Source: Pseudisothecium myosuroides (taxonomy: Eukaryota > Streptophyta > Bryopsida > Hypnales > Lembophyllaceae). Taken from it: 64,000 nucleotides of DNA. Of the stretch, positions 32,195 through 45,352 are shown piece by piece. The stretch's first letter is position 1, and each line of letters begins with the position of its first letter. The notes beneath the pieces were generated by a model. The model ran no database searches. It had not been told where the DNA came from and saw only the letters and a list, made by a program, of their open reading frames with translations. The translations under genes were made by a program, and so were the position numbers. The stretch is from assembly GCA_951799445.1 (NCBI GenBank), contig OX637293.1:8184001-8248000 (forward strand), read 5' to 3'.

Positions 32195-34765
32195 ATGCTG
32201 GTTATGATTTATATAAGTGGATTTTTGAGGTAGTCATGTCATCTTCTATCATTGGAAAATAAAGATTTAGGATACTAATTCAAAACCCTTTTTTTCCTTT
32301 TTTCCTTGTTTTTATTTCTTTGTTTGAAAAGTGACCATGTATAAAAAGGAGTTCGAACAAACAAACATTAAAGTTCCAATGAAGAAGAGCGATAGAGTTA
32401 AAAAAAAAACTAAGGCCTCGTATACAAATTGATGTTGTGCAAAGTTCTTACTACAAAAAATTAAGTTTTAACACAAAAACAAGAATGCATTACAAGAAAT
32501 CTGAACCCTCTGGAGGGCTGTTAGGGTTTCGGATGTGCAATTACAGCGGAAAAAAAATATTTTTTTTGAATATTTTTTTTGAAAAAAATTATTTTTAAAA
32601 TAAAAAATAATAAAAAATAAAATTTTAATCGAATTCCGACGGGGCACACCAGCTGACTACTCACCTTACAAATTATCTGACGACCTTTTGGGGCTGATAT
32701 TTTTCCTAAATGCACATTTTCATGCATCCTAGCAGTTCAAACATGTCTTGAAATTTTCTCTTATGATTTCTGTGAAAACTAATCAACATGCTTCTCTATC
32801 CTTGCATGGGTAGAAACACATAACATTGTTTATCAATGAGGCACGGGTTCCTTCTGCATCATTGAAAAAAGGCCCTCCACAATGAGCAACATTATCGTAT
32901 ATGTCTCCTCAGCCAACCTCCATCCTTGCATTAACTGAAATGTCCCTCACAAGCATCTAGGGAGGCATCATATCTTCCTAGCATGGAGAGGATCATTGCC
33001 TGGTTATACAATGTCTAATGGTTAATGGTTATAACAAGAGATGACAAACTTGACTAGTTGTGGGTCTTTGGAGGCATGTTTCTCTAAGTTAATCTAAGCA
33101 ACCCATGTTTCTACCAGTGTTGCTTCGCACCCTTCTCATAGCACGTTATCATGTCAACTCCTAAATACAGATTATTATTTCAGACTTTCTTCACAAGACT
33201 CCTCAATTGTACAACTTGAAATCAAGTAAAAGTAACCTTCTCACTCACTCTTGTCTGCAGGCTTTCAAGAATGAATCTGAAGACTCGAAGTCCTAGTTCG
33301 TCCACTCCCATTTTAACTTACCGGAGTCCTGAAATTAAGAGCCGGGTACTTCGAACTATCGATCAGACGATCACTTCCGCAGCAAATGAAAATGTTTATT
33401 CTTAAACTTTTCGAATTGATTCCTGACTGATATTCCACGGCGGCGGGTGCCCTGTCTGTCTCTGTCTCTGCAGGCTTTGGATATATTTCGGAAGAGCCAG
33501 CACTCACCATGCAATTTAAGTTACTGTCACTCGGAGGATCACAATTCACGTCGTGAGTTGCAGCATGAAATAAGTTATCATATTGACAACAAGTATCATG
33601 TCACACAGTGATGGAGGGTCCGTCTGGCCACGTTATGGATCGATAGTGTCACTGTTGCTTCACGAGAATAGGCAGTGTTAAAAATGGAGTCCGAATGGAA
33701 GAGGATTACGTCGCCCATGATATGTAATTAGGGCCTCCTTACATGTATCGGTGGGTGGGAGGAGTCAACAGGGTCGAAATATAGAAAACACTTTGATGCT
33801 ACTTCTACAGTGTGGAATACACCGGGCTCGGTAGAACTCTCTCTCCTACTTCCAAGCTTGCCGATCATCGGTGGCACTGTTCTTGTCTTTTAGTTTCTTT
33901 CGTTGCCCACCAGGCTCACATGTAAGCTGGCCCTTAAAGGAAGTCTGCTCTTGAAACGACCTTTCCAGAGCTAGAGCTGATTGCATTTGGAGGGGAGCTA
34001 AACTCTTTGAAACAATTTTCGGTAAATTTTCATCAAACCCAAGTCGTTTCCTATTTTGGGGACCTTTGTGGAATTAGATACGAATTTCTGAAGTTGAAAT
34101 CACTAACTGAAAATAGCCGATGACCTCCTGAAATGTAGACTGTTGGTACATTAAAGAAAACAAAATGTACCTCTGTGTTAGATGTTGCTCTTGGAATCTT
34201 ATATATCCCGTTCATGCTATCATGGGGAGCAACAAGATCTTGAGCCTGGATTGTGGGTGAATGGAGATCGACATTCGAAACGCCTTTTGCTGACTTCTCG
34301 CACAAGTGGGGCTCACAGCCTCACACTAGGAACTCTTACTGGTTTGCCGGATCGTTCCGAGATGGGCTCTGGCCGGCGGTGTGGCCGGGGTTCTCTGTTT
34401 CAAATTTAGACAAGCCTATTACCTTGCAATCTAGCAATCTGAATATCTTGGGGTCAACTCAAGGAAGGGCAAATATTTTTCAGAGGTGTACGCTTGTTTC
34501 ATGAATCAAACCCAAGTGGAATTATAATTTTCTGATCAAAATTGTAATTTTTGTGAATTTTTGAAGTGTTCTGCCCTGAAGATTATGAAACTGTAATTTC
34601 TGTGAATTTTTGAAGTGTGCAGCCTTGAAATTATAAAATTGTTTACAGAGTGGACTCATGAACATCCTATAAACAACCTGTAACCGCTCTCCCATGCATC
34701 CAGTGGTACTTAAGTGTTCCATCATCAAAGGATTGACAATTTGACACGTTACCCCCTTGTCGGCA
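32195..34765. other. Intergenic, no recognised gene
   Basis: Base composition becomes more balanced at 32870-34500, yet frames there (for example 33313-33549 and 34182-34504) have no recognisable family. A phrase TGTGAATTTTTGAAGTGT is repeated at 34552 and 34600. This could hold a decayed gene, but nothing supports a specific call. Confidence 0.4.
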
Positions 34766-34769
34766 TTAA

Positions 34770-35546
34770 TTCCGGAAGTCCCAAGGCCATTTTTCTATCA
34801 AAATCCACTCAAAACTGCTAGTTTTACTACGTTCACCCAAGAAAATATTAATTTTTTTTTTTTAGAATCTAACCATAGGATCTTGTACTTCATTTGTCTC
34901 AAATCATGTGGTAAGAATTTCATGAAGCTTGACCATACAAATTGGAAGATATTAGCATTCAAAGTTGAAAAAAAATGTTTTTCACAACATTGGCTTGCAA
35001 TTTCAGATGACTTTGACCACCATAGTAGAATTTTTTGCAATACACTTGATTTTCATTCTTTAAAAAATTGTTAAGCAGATACATGTCTAAGATTGAAAGA
35101 AAAACTAAATTATTAATAGCTCTAAGATGGAAAACACAACAATCCCAACAATGAGATTGTCTTAGCAAGCAAATTTAACCTTTTCAAAAAAAATTGTAAA
35201 AATTGCATTTAGAAATGAATCCTATAAGTTATTTTTCCAAGAAAATGCTTAGATTGCCCGAAAAACAAGATTGTCCTTAACTTTTTTGTAATGAGTCCAA
35301 ATGAAATGAATCAAAGCTTCATATGTAGGCAAAAATATAATATTTTAGGAAAAAATATATATTTTGAATATTATAAATTTTTTTGTGCTACCCATTGAGT
35401 TTAGTTCTAGGCTTTTTGTGGAATAACTTTTGCTCTCGGGCACCAATTGTATGAGAAAGTTTCAAAAAGTTTCACCAAAAATTAAGGTCATAGAAACTTG
35501 TCCAAAATTAATTTTGTCCTCTAAAGGGACAAAGGGACTTTAGGGG
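34770..35546 (+). mobile_element. TTAA-flanked element, 777 bp
   Basis: TTAA lies at 34766-34769 and 35547-35550. The left end is eroded (TTCCGGAAGTCCCAAGG) and the right end on the other strand is CCCCTAAAGTCCCTTTGTCC. The landmark CTAACCATAGGATCTTGTAC is at about 34870. It is similar to 19603-20515 but shorter. Confidence 0.78.
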
Positions 35547-35550
35547 TTAA

Positions 35551-35745
35551 AAATTATTTTTGAAAAAAATAAAAATTTGAAATTGGTTCTCTACATTTAT
35601 ATATACGTGTACGTGGAAAGCTTTGAATCGTTCAATTTCAATTAATGAGATGAAAGTTATGAGGAATTTTAGTTTGCAGTAGTTATGAGGGTAGGTATGG
35701 AGTCTCTATGTGTTTTCAAACAAACTAGCTTCAATCCTAAGTTCA
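35551..35745 (-). mobile_element. Fragment of TTAA-family element
   Basis: Starting right after the TTAA at 35547-35550, GGAAAGCTTTGAATCGTTCA and AATGAGATGAAAGTTATGAG match the interior of 46949-47924. Neither inverted end is present, so this is a truncated piece beside the complete element. Confidence 0.55.
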
Positions 35746-36300
35746 TACAAACTAGCTAGTGTGTATTAGCTTTCATACAAACTAGATTCAATCCTTTTTT
35801 TTCACAAAATATTGTGCACCTAAACGACAAAAGAACCCAATGAAGATCCCAAAATTGACAAATTAAAGGACCCTATATACATCAAGGTTTAAATAAAGTT
35901 TTGTCTAATAGTTGTCACTTATTAAAACTTGTCACTTATTAAAACCTGTCACTTATTAAAACCTGTGATTTGGAAACACTAAGAAGGTATATTTTTGTGT
36001 ACCGTATAAAAAACATTGAATACCTTTGTTTTGAATATTTATGAAAAGATTCCAATTGAAAATTATTTTAATCTTCAAAAAGTAGGTGGAGAAGTGGAAA
36101 AGCATATCCATAAATGATTGAGTGCCAAACTCAATGTAAACCAAAGAAATGTAGATATAGAATGTTGTGACACAACAAAGAAGGTGATGGCGCTTAGGTA
36201 AAATTACACCTAGGATAGTTCAAAAATTGATAAATAGAAACTATATACACCAAAGTCTAAACCAATTTCAATCTAAAGGTCAGTGTTGGAATTTAGGATT
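35746..36300. other. Intergenic with short direct repeats
   Basis: TGTCACTTATTAAAAC occurs three times in a row at about 35914-35962, and CATACAAACTAG occurs twice at about 35746-35785. No gene is recognised. Confidence 0.5.
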
Positions 36301-36304
36301 TTAA

Positions 36305-37210
36305 CCCCTAAAGGACCAATGTGTTTAGAGGCACAAATTAAACTGCTTCAAACTACTTGTCCCCAAAGCAAGGTCAAAATCTTCATCGATATTTATTTTT
36401 TAACAAATTTAACCGTAGGATCCTTTGGTTAACTTGCACAAGTATATTGTCCCAAAATTTTATGATGAATATCCCCACCGATTACAAGAGCAATGTGCCT
36501 AAACTTCAAAATGTAGACTTTTCTAGACCTTCCAAAAGGTGAAGTTTTGTCTTTCAACATTTTTAGAAAAAAACATGTGTGTCCTATTACTTGTGCATTT
36601 TAGACAATATGTTGGAAAATGGTTTGAAAAAATATGTAAAAAGTTTTAACCAAAAAACTTTTATATTCATTTGTAAAAAAATTGTAAAGTGAAAGGTAAT
36701 ACTGAATGAAGGATAAAATTAATATGCTAATAATTTTTGGAAGAATTTGAAAATTATTAATCCCAATGGTGAGAATGATCTAACAGACACTTAGTATCTT
36801 TTGTTTTCATTTTCATTTGAAAATTTTCAAAATTAAGAGCAAAAGATGACTTTATATGTTTATTCTACCTTCATCACCTACAAAATAAAATTCCTTGTAA
36901 CTCTTACCTCATTATTAGGATTTGAGTGCTTCAATTTTTTTTGAGTAGGTATCAATTTACACAATTCCAAAAAAATATTTTTTATTTTTTTGGAATATAT
37001 TTTTTGTTGCCCAGTTTGACATTGAAATTGAAAAAATCCTTCAAACTTTTGCATTACTTATTGGAATGACATGAAACAAAGCTTCACACATAGATTATGA
37101 TGAGTAGCATCCATCATAAAAAACTCATGCAAAAATTCCAAATTATGAAGTCAATAGAGCCTGCCCAAGTTCTCAAAAAGCCCAAAGTGGGCTCTTTGGT
37201 CCTTTAGGGG
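36305..37210 (+). mobile_element. TTAA-flanked element, 906 bp
   Basis: TTAA lies at 36301-36304 and 37211-37214. Ends are CCCCTAAAGGACCAATGTG and, on the other strand, CCCCTAAAGGACCAAAGAGC, nearly identical inverted repeats. Landmarks are TTAACCGTAGGATCCTTTGG (about 36409), AATCCCAATGGTGAGAATG (about 36759) and CTGCCCAAG near the right end. Confidence 0.87.
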
Positions 37211-37214
37211 TTAA

Positions 37215-37808
37215 ATGATTGAAGAATCAACAATTTATCTTGTCTTTTGTCATGTATAGAAAATTCATCCAAGTGAAATATACAAATGATGTACACTAGT
37301 AAGAAAATTCCTTTACTATTTATCAAAAAATTCCAATTGAAAGTATTTTACAAATTATTTACAAATAATATGATTTCAAAATTCAAATTTTTTAAAATAC
37401 CACATGAATTAGATATGGTAATTAAAAATTGCAATCTACTATTAGGATATAATAGTGGTGCATATTATAGGAGAATATCATTAAGATGATCTTACTATTC
37501 ATTTAATTATGAAAAGACAAAAAAAATAATTCAAGAACTACCATTGGTTGTATTACGTATATAGCATAAAGCAAAGGATACATCCTTTGGAGTTTGGATA
37601 GTTGTTTGATTTTTTGTTATTTTCCTTTAGCACCTAATGTATGCACTCTTAATATTCACTCAAATGGAAACCTATCTATAATATCAATTGCGTGTGTACT
37701 CATTACTTTTACAAGTGCAATAATAGTGGCTTAAAAAAATTCTAGCACATGGATTGCACCTTGATTATTGAAATCTAGTCCATGTTGTCATAACAATATT
37801 TATTCACC
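37215..37808. other. AT-rich stretch before the TOM6-like frame
   Basis: No feature was recognised. It could contain the promoter of the small gene that follows, but no clear TATA box or leader was assigned. Confidence 0.4.
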
Positions 37809-38024
37809 ATGAGATTCTTTGGCATGGGTGGAAAGTCGGGGGAAAGTAGTTCATTTTTTGAACAAGGAGATGATGATGGTGATGATGATGATGCTCTTAA
37901 ACAATTACGTAGACATTTGGCGGTACTTGCTCTTTGGGTGGCAGCCATTCGATCAGCGCCCTATTTCATTAGCATGTGGGAAAAACATGGGTATAACAAT
38001 TTTTTTATATTATCAACCATGTAA
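37809..38024 (+). CDS. TOM6-like mitochondrial import receptor subunit (candidate)
   Basis: A 71-residue frame containing ALKQLRRHLAVLALWVAAIR followed by SAPY. Plant TOM6, a small tail-region subunit that stabilises the outer-membrane TOM translocase, has the pattern ALKQLRxHxAxxxxWVxxIRxxPY, so the match covers its one conserved segment. Here an acidic run (residues 21-28) precedes it, and a single membrane helix fits about residues 36-57. The frame is longer than the ~54 residues usual in flowering plants, and its C-terminal end (after residue 58) does not resemble the usual charged tail. That tail may be an intron read-through, because a GT follows at about 38000. The frame is surrounded by AT-rich transposon territory, so a retrocopy or a gene relic cannot be excluded. 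The homology is from recalled family features, not a search. Confidence 0.55.
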   Translation: MRFFGMGGKSGESSSFFEQGDDDGDDDDALKQLRRHLAVLALWVAAIRSAPYFISMWEKHGYNNFFILSTM

Positions 38025-41000
38025 TTTGAATTAAATTATAAAATAAAAGTTGAAGTCAATTAATCTTAATATTTAAAATTATATGTATAATACTAATGAG
38101 TTTTAAATTGATTTATGAACATTTGAATATTTGTTTGCATAGTATAGGTTCATTTTATTAAAACTAGGAATGATTTTATTGCAAGAAAACAATAACATCT
38201 TTAAATAATCATCTAATATGTATATGTAAATAAATGTAATATGTTTTAATATTTATTCAAGCCATCAAATAACACTTACTTATTTGGATTGTTAGGTGAT
38301 CATTCAAGATTGTATATCAATTATCAAAATTGAAGATAATACAAAACATTTGCAAAGTTAAAAATGAAAATGTAGTGTATTCTATAGACTTCCATTTTCT
38401 GCAAGTAGTGAAAAATACATGTTTGTTTTAAAGATATAATGTTGGCTTTCAAATGATTATTGATTTGCATCACCTTACTTAATTACACCTTTCATTTGAT
38501 AGCATTTCTTACATTTAATGCTAGAAATTTGTAATGGAATTAAATGATTCATTTGAATTGTTATTATGATAGAAAGTAATCCATTTAGTACTATTAGTAT
38601 TTATATTTATGAAAATAATGATCAAATACCTTTAATTATACTACATTGAACATTAAATTCTTTAAAATTACCAACCAAGCAATTGTATTAATAATACCTC
38701 CCAATTTAAATCACTATTTCTTCAAAAGCAATGATTAAATTTTTTTTAATCTAATATATGTAATGAATAATTTAAAACTTTGATAACTAAAATAACCACA
38801 TGATAGAAATTATTATTTTTCAAAGTTTTGCAATTTATAATGTTCATTTGAGGGGGGTTTTCATCTCGTAATTTGAAATTCATAATTTTATATTTGATGT
38901 TATATTTATAGACTCTCATCAGATATATTGCAATGAATTTATTGATGAATAAAGTTATATACAGGTGAATTTAATAAAAAAACCAGAAGGTTTTACATAA
39001 GGTTTTAAAAACTTCTAAGAAACAAATATTTCAACAAAACATTGATTACATTTGAATACTTGACTTTATTACATGAATTTTATTAAATTTTAGTGTTTAT
39101 TATAAAATTTAGCAAACATAGTTTTTTTTTAAATAGCTAAATTTTTTAATGAAAAATATATTTTGAATTTTTGGATTTTTGACTTGCTTTTTATTTTTGT
39201 CACTATAACTTTTGAAAAAAATAGAATGTAAACATTCAATCATGTATTCTCAAAATTAACATGATGCAGACAATTTTTTTTCTTTCATTCTTTCATTCCC
39301 CAAAATATAGAACATATAAAAAATTGACCAAAATATCAAATAATAAATTAGAAAATTAGGTGTCCTCATTCTAAATGTTATTTTAATGTAAAAATTCAAA
39401 TTTTATAGAATGTTACTAATATATTTTTTATCCAACACATCAATCAAGGAGGCATTAAACTTACAATAGACCCACATGGCTCACTTATTGGAACCATTTC
39501 AATAAACTAATGTTGACTTTAAATTCAACATATTTGACTCCATCCTACTTTTGAGTCTATAGTTTGAGGAGTTTGAAAAGCTCCCCTAGTGATTTTCAAA
39601 CATAGACTTATTTTTCTTCTATTGTCTCTAATCTCAACCCAAAATTATTCTATTTTTTCTTTTAATATTATTTTAAATTTAAATTTATGCAGTCTAGAAT
39701 TCTATAATGCTAGAATTCTTAAAATAGTTGATTTAGAACCTAAAGTATTACTTCGTAAATAATATTCATTGCATTTTTGGCAAGAATTAAACCTTGTCTA
39801 GTCTTTTATCATATGAAGGCTAAGGATCCTTCCAACTTGTCTAAGATGGAATTGAAAATGATAATGAAAGTGTTGTATAAATTCAAGAGAGTTTAGAAAT
39901 CAATGATTTTGCCTTCTTCAAATAGTACTTCTATTGGTTCTTCAAGGTATCGATCAAGATATAGAAATGCCAAATTCTAGGGGCATTCTTTAATTAAAAA
40001 AATTAGCATAAACCTCAAGTGGGTCACTTAGTGCATTTTAAAATCAATGTGCAGCATGATATAGAATGGTTTTATTCATTTTGGATAAAAATTATAAAAC
40101 TTACAAATAAATTAGGGGACATTGAAAGTGACAAATCCATTATAAGTAATCTAGATAGCCTATAAATATGGGCCTTAAGATTTAGTACATGTAATTTAGG
40201 GGTTGAAGATTTGGATTCTAGGTACTATATAATTTAGTATAGCTTGTATGTACAGATGGTTGCACGATTGGGTTAGAATTACATTGGCTGAAAAATCAGG
40301 CCGTTGGTTGAAACTCTGTGGATGGAGTTGCAATGTCTTTGAATTTAAGTTAGGATTGTGAACTTGCCGTTGTGTTGTTTGTCGTGCTTCCTCACGTTGG
40401 ACAAATTTTGCAAGTGTGAGCGATCCTAAATGCAATTTGAAGCAATTTCAAGGCGAGCTAAGAACTTAGGGTTTCAAGGTGCATTTGAGAATTCTTATGT
40501 GTAGATTTCCAAGAGATCTATTGCTACTAAGACGAAGTGCTAGTGGCCATGGCTGCTTGTGGCTAGTTAGATTTTTTTGAAGATGCCTTCTAAATCTGTT
40601 GCTACGAAGATCGAAAACAATTGAAGAGTTCTTTTTGGTTTAGGATAACCTCTTTTCTTGATTCTATTGGGTGCTTTGGACTCATTTGAATTGATTTGAA
40701 TTCATACTTTGTACTTGAATTGTCAAGGTTTAACTACATGTTTAGGGTGGGCCAAGGACATGGTTTAGAGTTAGCAACACGTGGCGACTTGAGCAACTCA
40801 TGGTGAATACACCAGAGTTTATTGCTTCCAAACTGGTCGTAGCAAATGTTGATGTAGAACCTTCTTAGGAAAATGTCACCATTCGGCGCTTGGAGTCCTC
40901 GCGCTGCTGCAACATTCTTGGGTGTTGTAAACAAAGATACCAGCTTGCCTAAGATTGTCCTAGCTTAGCGAATTGGAGACATCTCCAACCTTATAGAAGT

Positions 41001-41500
41001 TTGGAGGTGTTTGAAGGTAGGTTAGGCACAAGAGTTTTACATCCCTCGTGGTGGAATGAACCTCCCAGATTCTTCAATTTGGATAACCCTAGCTCTAAGA
41101 TCTTAAGGAAATTTTTTGTAGATGCAGAATTCTACATAGACTCTAGCAGTAGTATTGTGTTGGTGCAGTGTTTCAAATTTTGACAAGCAGTGTACCCTAC
41201 GCTCGGGTCAAATTCGTTAAAAATTAATTCAAAATATAAATAAATATGACATGTAATGAAATTTTCAAAAATTAGAACGTGAAATATTTGAAATGTGAAA
41301 AAATATTAATGGAAATAACTTCAATCCTAAAGCCTGCAAGATTCGGTTGCAAAGCCAAATTTGAGTCTTTATAGTATAAAGACTGAGGACCTTTTCGTAA
41401 AGTTGAAAAATTCTAAATCCAGTTGACGAAAGGAAATTTCTTGCAAAAAGAAAAGATTTCGAATGGGGTCATACGAATATGACCCCAACGTACGGTATTT
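38025..41500. other. AT-rich intergenic, no recognised feature
   Basis: Very AT-rich to about 40200, then more mixed to 41200 with frames (40196-40435, 40734-40934, 41001-41183) that match nothing known. No transposon ends were recognised. Confidence 0.45.
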
Positions 41501-41838
41501 GTAAGCGCATTTAAACATTGATAAATGTTTTGAGTACTTTATTTGCATTACCGTGTGTTTTTTAACACATGCGAGTGACAGTTTCATGCAAGTTTCAATC
41601 AAATTCAGTTTCAATTTCATTGTCATTGTATAGTTTTTTGTTGTTTGAAAATTGTACTGAAGTGTTTCACATTTTGACTTACATTTGTGTTTGTAAGCAC
41701 ATAAACTTTGTGATATATGTTTTCAGTACTTTGTTTGCATTACCTTGTATTTTTGAACACATGTGAATGACAGTTTCATGCAAGTTTCATTCACATTGTG
41801 GTTTAGTTTCATGTGTGGTTTTTTGTTTTTTTGAAAAC
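41501..41838. repeat. Tandem duplication, ~190-bp period
   Basis: TGTAAGC..CATTTAAAC or ..ACATAAACTT, GAGTACTTT.TTTGCATTACC, ACACATG.GA.TGACAGTTTC and ATGCAAGTTTCA recur in order at about 41501-41651 and 41692-41838. It is non-coding. Confidence 0.7.
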
Positions 41839-41918
41839 CTTTATTCTTTTGTTTTGCTTGGTTATTTCATGTTTGTTACGGTAGGAGGTCTATACAGCTA
41901 AAGCTAAATTTGAGTTAA

Positions 41919-42836
41919 CCCCTAAAATACCAAGGCATTTTCTGGCTCCGAAACCACTGAAAACTGCCATTTCTGCTGCGATCACTCCCTAAACCCAAAA
42001 AAACTTTTTTTTTAGAATCTAACCGAAGGATCTTGTACTTCACTTGTCTCAAATTATGTGGTAAAAATTTCAAGACATTTGACCGTTCTGATTGGAAGAT
42101 ATCAGCATTCAAAGTTGGAAAGAAAAGTTTTTTTGAACTGTTTTCTGCAATTTCAGATGACTTTGACGGCCATTTGTGGATTTTTTTTGCACTACACAAT
42201 AAAAAGTTGTAATTTTTTATCTTGAACATTTGAGTTGAGAGTTGGGGAAAAAAATTTCAGAATGTCAAACCTTGCTTTTCTCATATAAAAAAATTGTTAA
42301 ATAGAAGTAGGTCCAAAATTGAACGAAATACTAAATTGTTAATAGCTCTTAGGTGGAATTAAAACAACATAATCCCAATGGTGGGATTGTTCTTGCAAAC
42401 AAACTTGACCTCGTCAAAAAAAAAAATTTGAAAAAAATTGAAAATTGCATTAAAAAATGAATTCTATAAGTTAGTTTTTTTGAAGATGCTTAAATTGCCC
42501 GAAAAACAAGTTTGTCCATAACTTTCTCATTATTAGTCCAAATAGAATGAATCAAAGCTTCAGATGTCGACAAAAACATGATCTTTGAGGAAAAAATAAA
42601 AAAAATAAAAACTTTTTTTTTTTCTTTTTTTTTTCTGCCCGCCGAACTGCTTTTTTGCTTTAGGATGGCATAACTTTTGCTCCCGGTCACCAATTGAAAA
42701 AAATATGTATTTTTAGAAAGCTAATGTGATTCCCTATCTTCAAAAAAAATTTCAAAAAATCAGATCAAAATTTGAGGCCACACGGGCCTGCCCGAAATCT
42801 GAAGTGTCCCCCGAGGGGACTTTGGTACTTTAGGGG
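41919..42836 (+). mobile_element. TTAA-flanked element, 918 bp
   Basis: TTAA lies at 41915-41918 and 42837-42840. Ends are CCCCTAAAATACCAAGGC and, on the other strand, CCCCTAAAGTACCAAAGTCC. Landmarks are CTAACCGAAGGATCTTGTAC (about 42020), AATCCCAATGGTGGGATTGT (about 42372) and GAATGAATCAAAGCTT (about 42546). It is collinear with 19603-20515 over its whole length and looks like a recent sibling of it. Confidence 0.9.
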
Positions 42837-42840
42837 TTAA

Positions 42841-43757
42841 GAGCTAAAACTGAATTTGAGGAGGTGAAAGTTCTTAAAATAATTTTTCAATAAATTCCCT
42901 TCTCAAACAAATGGGATTGACATCTAACTTAAGTCCTTTGACATTTTTTGGAGCTATGTGGAATTAGTTACAAATTGTTGAAGTTTAAATGACATTGTTA
43001 TATCCACTTGTATGTTTGTTTGTTTTTGGACACAAGCGTGTTGAACAACACACTCCAAGGTCATATGTTTGAACTATAATTTATTTTCTATTTTCTTCCT
43101 ATGCACATGACTATGGTAAAGTTTGATCACACGTTGTTTGAAAACGCATGAAAATAGGTCGAATTTCAATCATTTTGGGGGGACTTTTTTTTTCTAGCAT
43201 TTTTGCTTTCATATTACTTTTCAATTCAATTTTTTTTCCTTATAAAAAATATAGTCTAAAATAAATTATATTGACCCCTGCAATATAATTAATGATTGAG
43301 TGCAACAATATAGGCCATTTTTCCAAATTAAATTATTATTGGGAACCTTTTATTTTTGCCTTGGAGGTAAACAACTCCCTAAAAAATACCCCCTCGCCAT
43401 AGGTGGTGCACAAAAATACATAGAGTGACCTACCCGAGGCATAAACTTTGAGGCAATCCAAAGCTAGAATACAAGAATTAATGGTAATATGGAAACATGA
43501 TGTGAAATAATCTGTAGTTTTGAATGGAAAAAATACCAAGGAATCACCTATAAAATTAAAAAATAGGATAATTTTGCCATATTTAATGAATGTAGATAAA
43601 TTTGGATGCATAAATGATGTTTCATCCATAATCTATGTATATATGGATGTAAATGGCTTAATTTTATTTTTCTTTGACTGTCTTGTCCTTCATGGTCACA
43701 CTGTGGAATTTGAAATCTGCCATTAGTATTCTTATCAAGATCACAAGCTAAACTATT
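42841..43757. other. AT-rich intergenic, no recognised feature
   Basis: Only short frames (43336-43629 minus, 43520-43726 plus) with no recognisable family. Nothing else was identified. Confidence 0.5.
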
Positions 43758-43761
43758 TTAA

Positions 43762-44624
43762 TCCCTAAATGCCCAAGTACCATTTTTTTTGAAACATAGC
43801 GATTTTGAGTAGCTCACTACAAATAGAAATATTATTTTATTTTTCTTTGAAATTTTCACACAACATGGGGGATGAGGTTTTTCTTAAAGGCCCAATAATT
43901 TTCATAACTTTTGACTACATGGTTAAAAAGTTATTGTATGATATGTAATTTTGAAATTGGTATTATAGATTTATATATATGTAAAAAGCATTGAATCATT
44001 TCATTGAATCATTTCAAGTTATGAACAATCTTAGTTTGAGGGTATTCATGAAATCTCTACTTTAAAATAAACTTTGAAGTCCTTTATTTAACTCAATTTT
44101 TAATATTTTTAAAAAAAGATAAAAACCTTAGGTGTAGATTTTTATTACAACATTACAACCATTGGGATTGGCATTTTTCAATTCCATAACTAAATTTTTA
44201 ACAATTTGTATTTTAAATCATTCTGTACTTTTTTCTACTTACTATTTTCTTCTTATATGTTGTACAATTCCAAATGATCTAAAAATTTTAAAGCATGTAG
44301 CAAACTTGCCTTAAAGAATGAATCCAAAGAAGCACCACCATTTTAGACATTTTTCATACAAATGTGACCTTGTAAAGTGCAACTGTCCAGTTTTTTTAAG
44401 GAATAGAAAAAGGATTTTTGTCAATTTAAATGCTAAAAGCTTGCAATCTACAAGGTGAAAATTCTTGAAATTTTTTCCACATCTTTTCAAACTAGTATTC
44501 TACAAGATCATGCAATTATATGTGTCTTAAAATATTTTTTTTCTAAAATTTGGTATTTGTACTAGAAATAGCAGTTTTGGAGCATTTTTGGTGAAAACAT
44601 AGTCAAATACATTAACTAAAGGGG
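43762..44624 (-). mobile_element. TTAA-flanked element, 863 bp
   Basis: TTAA lies at 43758-43761 and 44625-44628. The left end is TCCCTAAATGCCCAAGTACC and the right end on the other strand is CCCCTTTAGTTAATG. The landmark on the minus strand is a diverged AATTGCATGATCTTGTAG (about 44497), with CCATTGGGATTGGCATT near 44158. It resembles 46949-47924 in the same orientation. Confidence 0.78.
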
Positions 44625-45204
44625 TTAAAATTTTGAAAATAAAATCCTTGCTATAGCCATGGGTTTTTTTTAGGAAAGATTTGCTCAAAAGAAATTCAAA
44701 AAATATCAAGGAATATTTGATGATGTATTCTCCCTTTTTGTCAATAAATTGCTACAAAGTTTTGGGACTATATCAAAATTATTTTATGATGAGTATATGC
44801 ACTTTTAAATGAATAAATGAAATTTCATTTACATTTTGCATCTTTCATCTAAGTTTATGGATGTAAATAGCATCATCATTTCAATGAAGACCGCTTTTGC
44901 CATTGCCTAAGATGAATTAAACAAACATCTTTCACTTGGGGCATGGTTTTAATCACTAACAATCAATACAAATTTTTTTTGAAGAAACACTTGGCAGAGG
45001 TTTTCTTTTTCTCAATGAATGATGCTCCAAGACCTCCTTTCTACTAGTATTTGACAGTAATTTCTACCTATAACAATGGATGAATTTACTAAACTACATA
45101 CTTTTGGAACAATATTTTTGAAGGGATGAATGTACATAATTTTGGATTCAAAACTATAATTTCATCCATATTCACAAATGTATATAGCTTCACCACTCAA
45201 GTGA

Positions 45205-45206
<2 letters not shown>

Positions 45207-45280
<74 letters not shown>
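45207..45280. repeat. (AT)n microsatellite
   Basis: An uninterrupted AT dinucleotide tract of about 37 units lies in intergenic DNA. Such tracts are prone to length change and can extrude as cruciforms. Confidence 0.98.
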
Positions 45281-45282
<2 letters not shown>

Positions 45283-45352
45283 ACTAAAATAAGGTGATTG
45301 TACCTAATTGTGACCCCTTTCTAAAATGGACCCCTAAAGATTCTTGCCTTAA

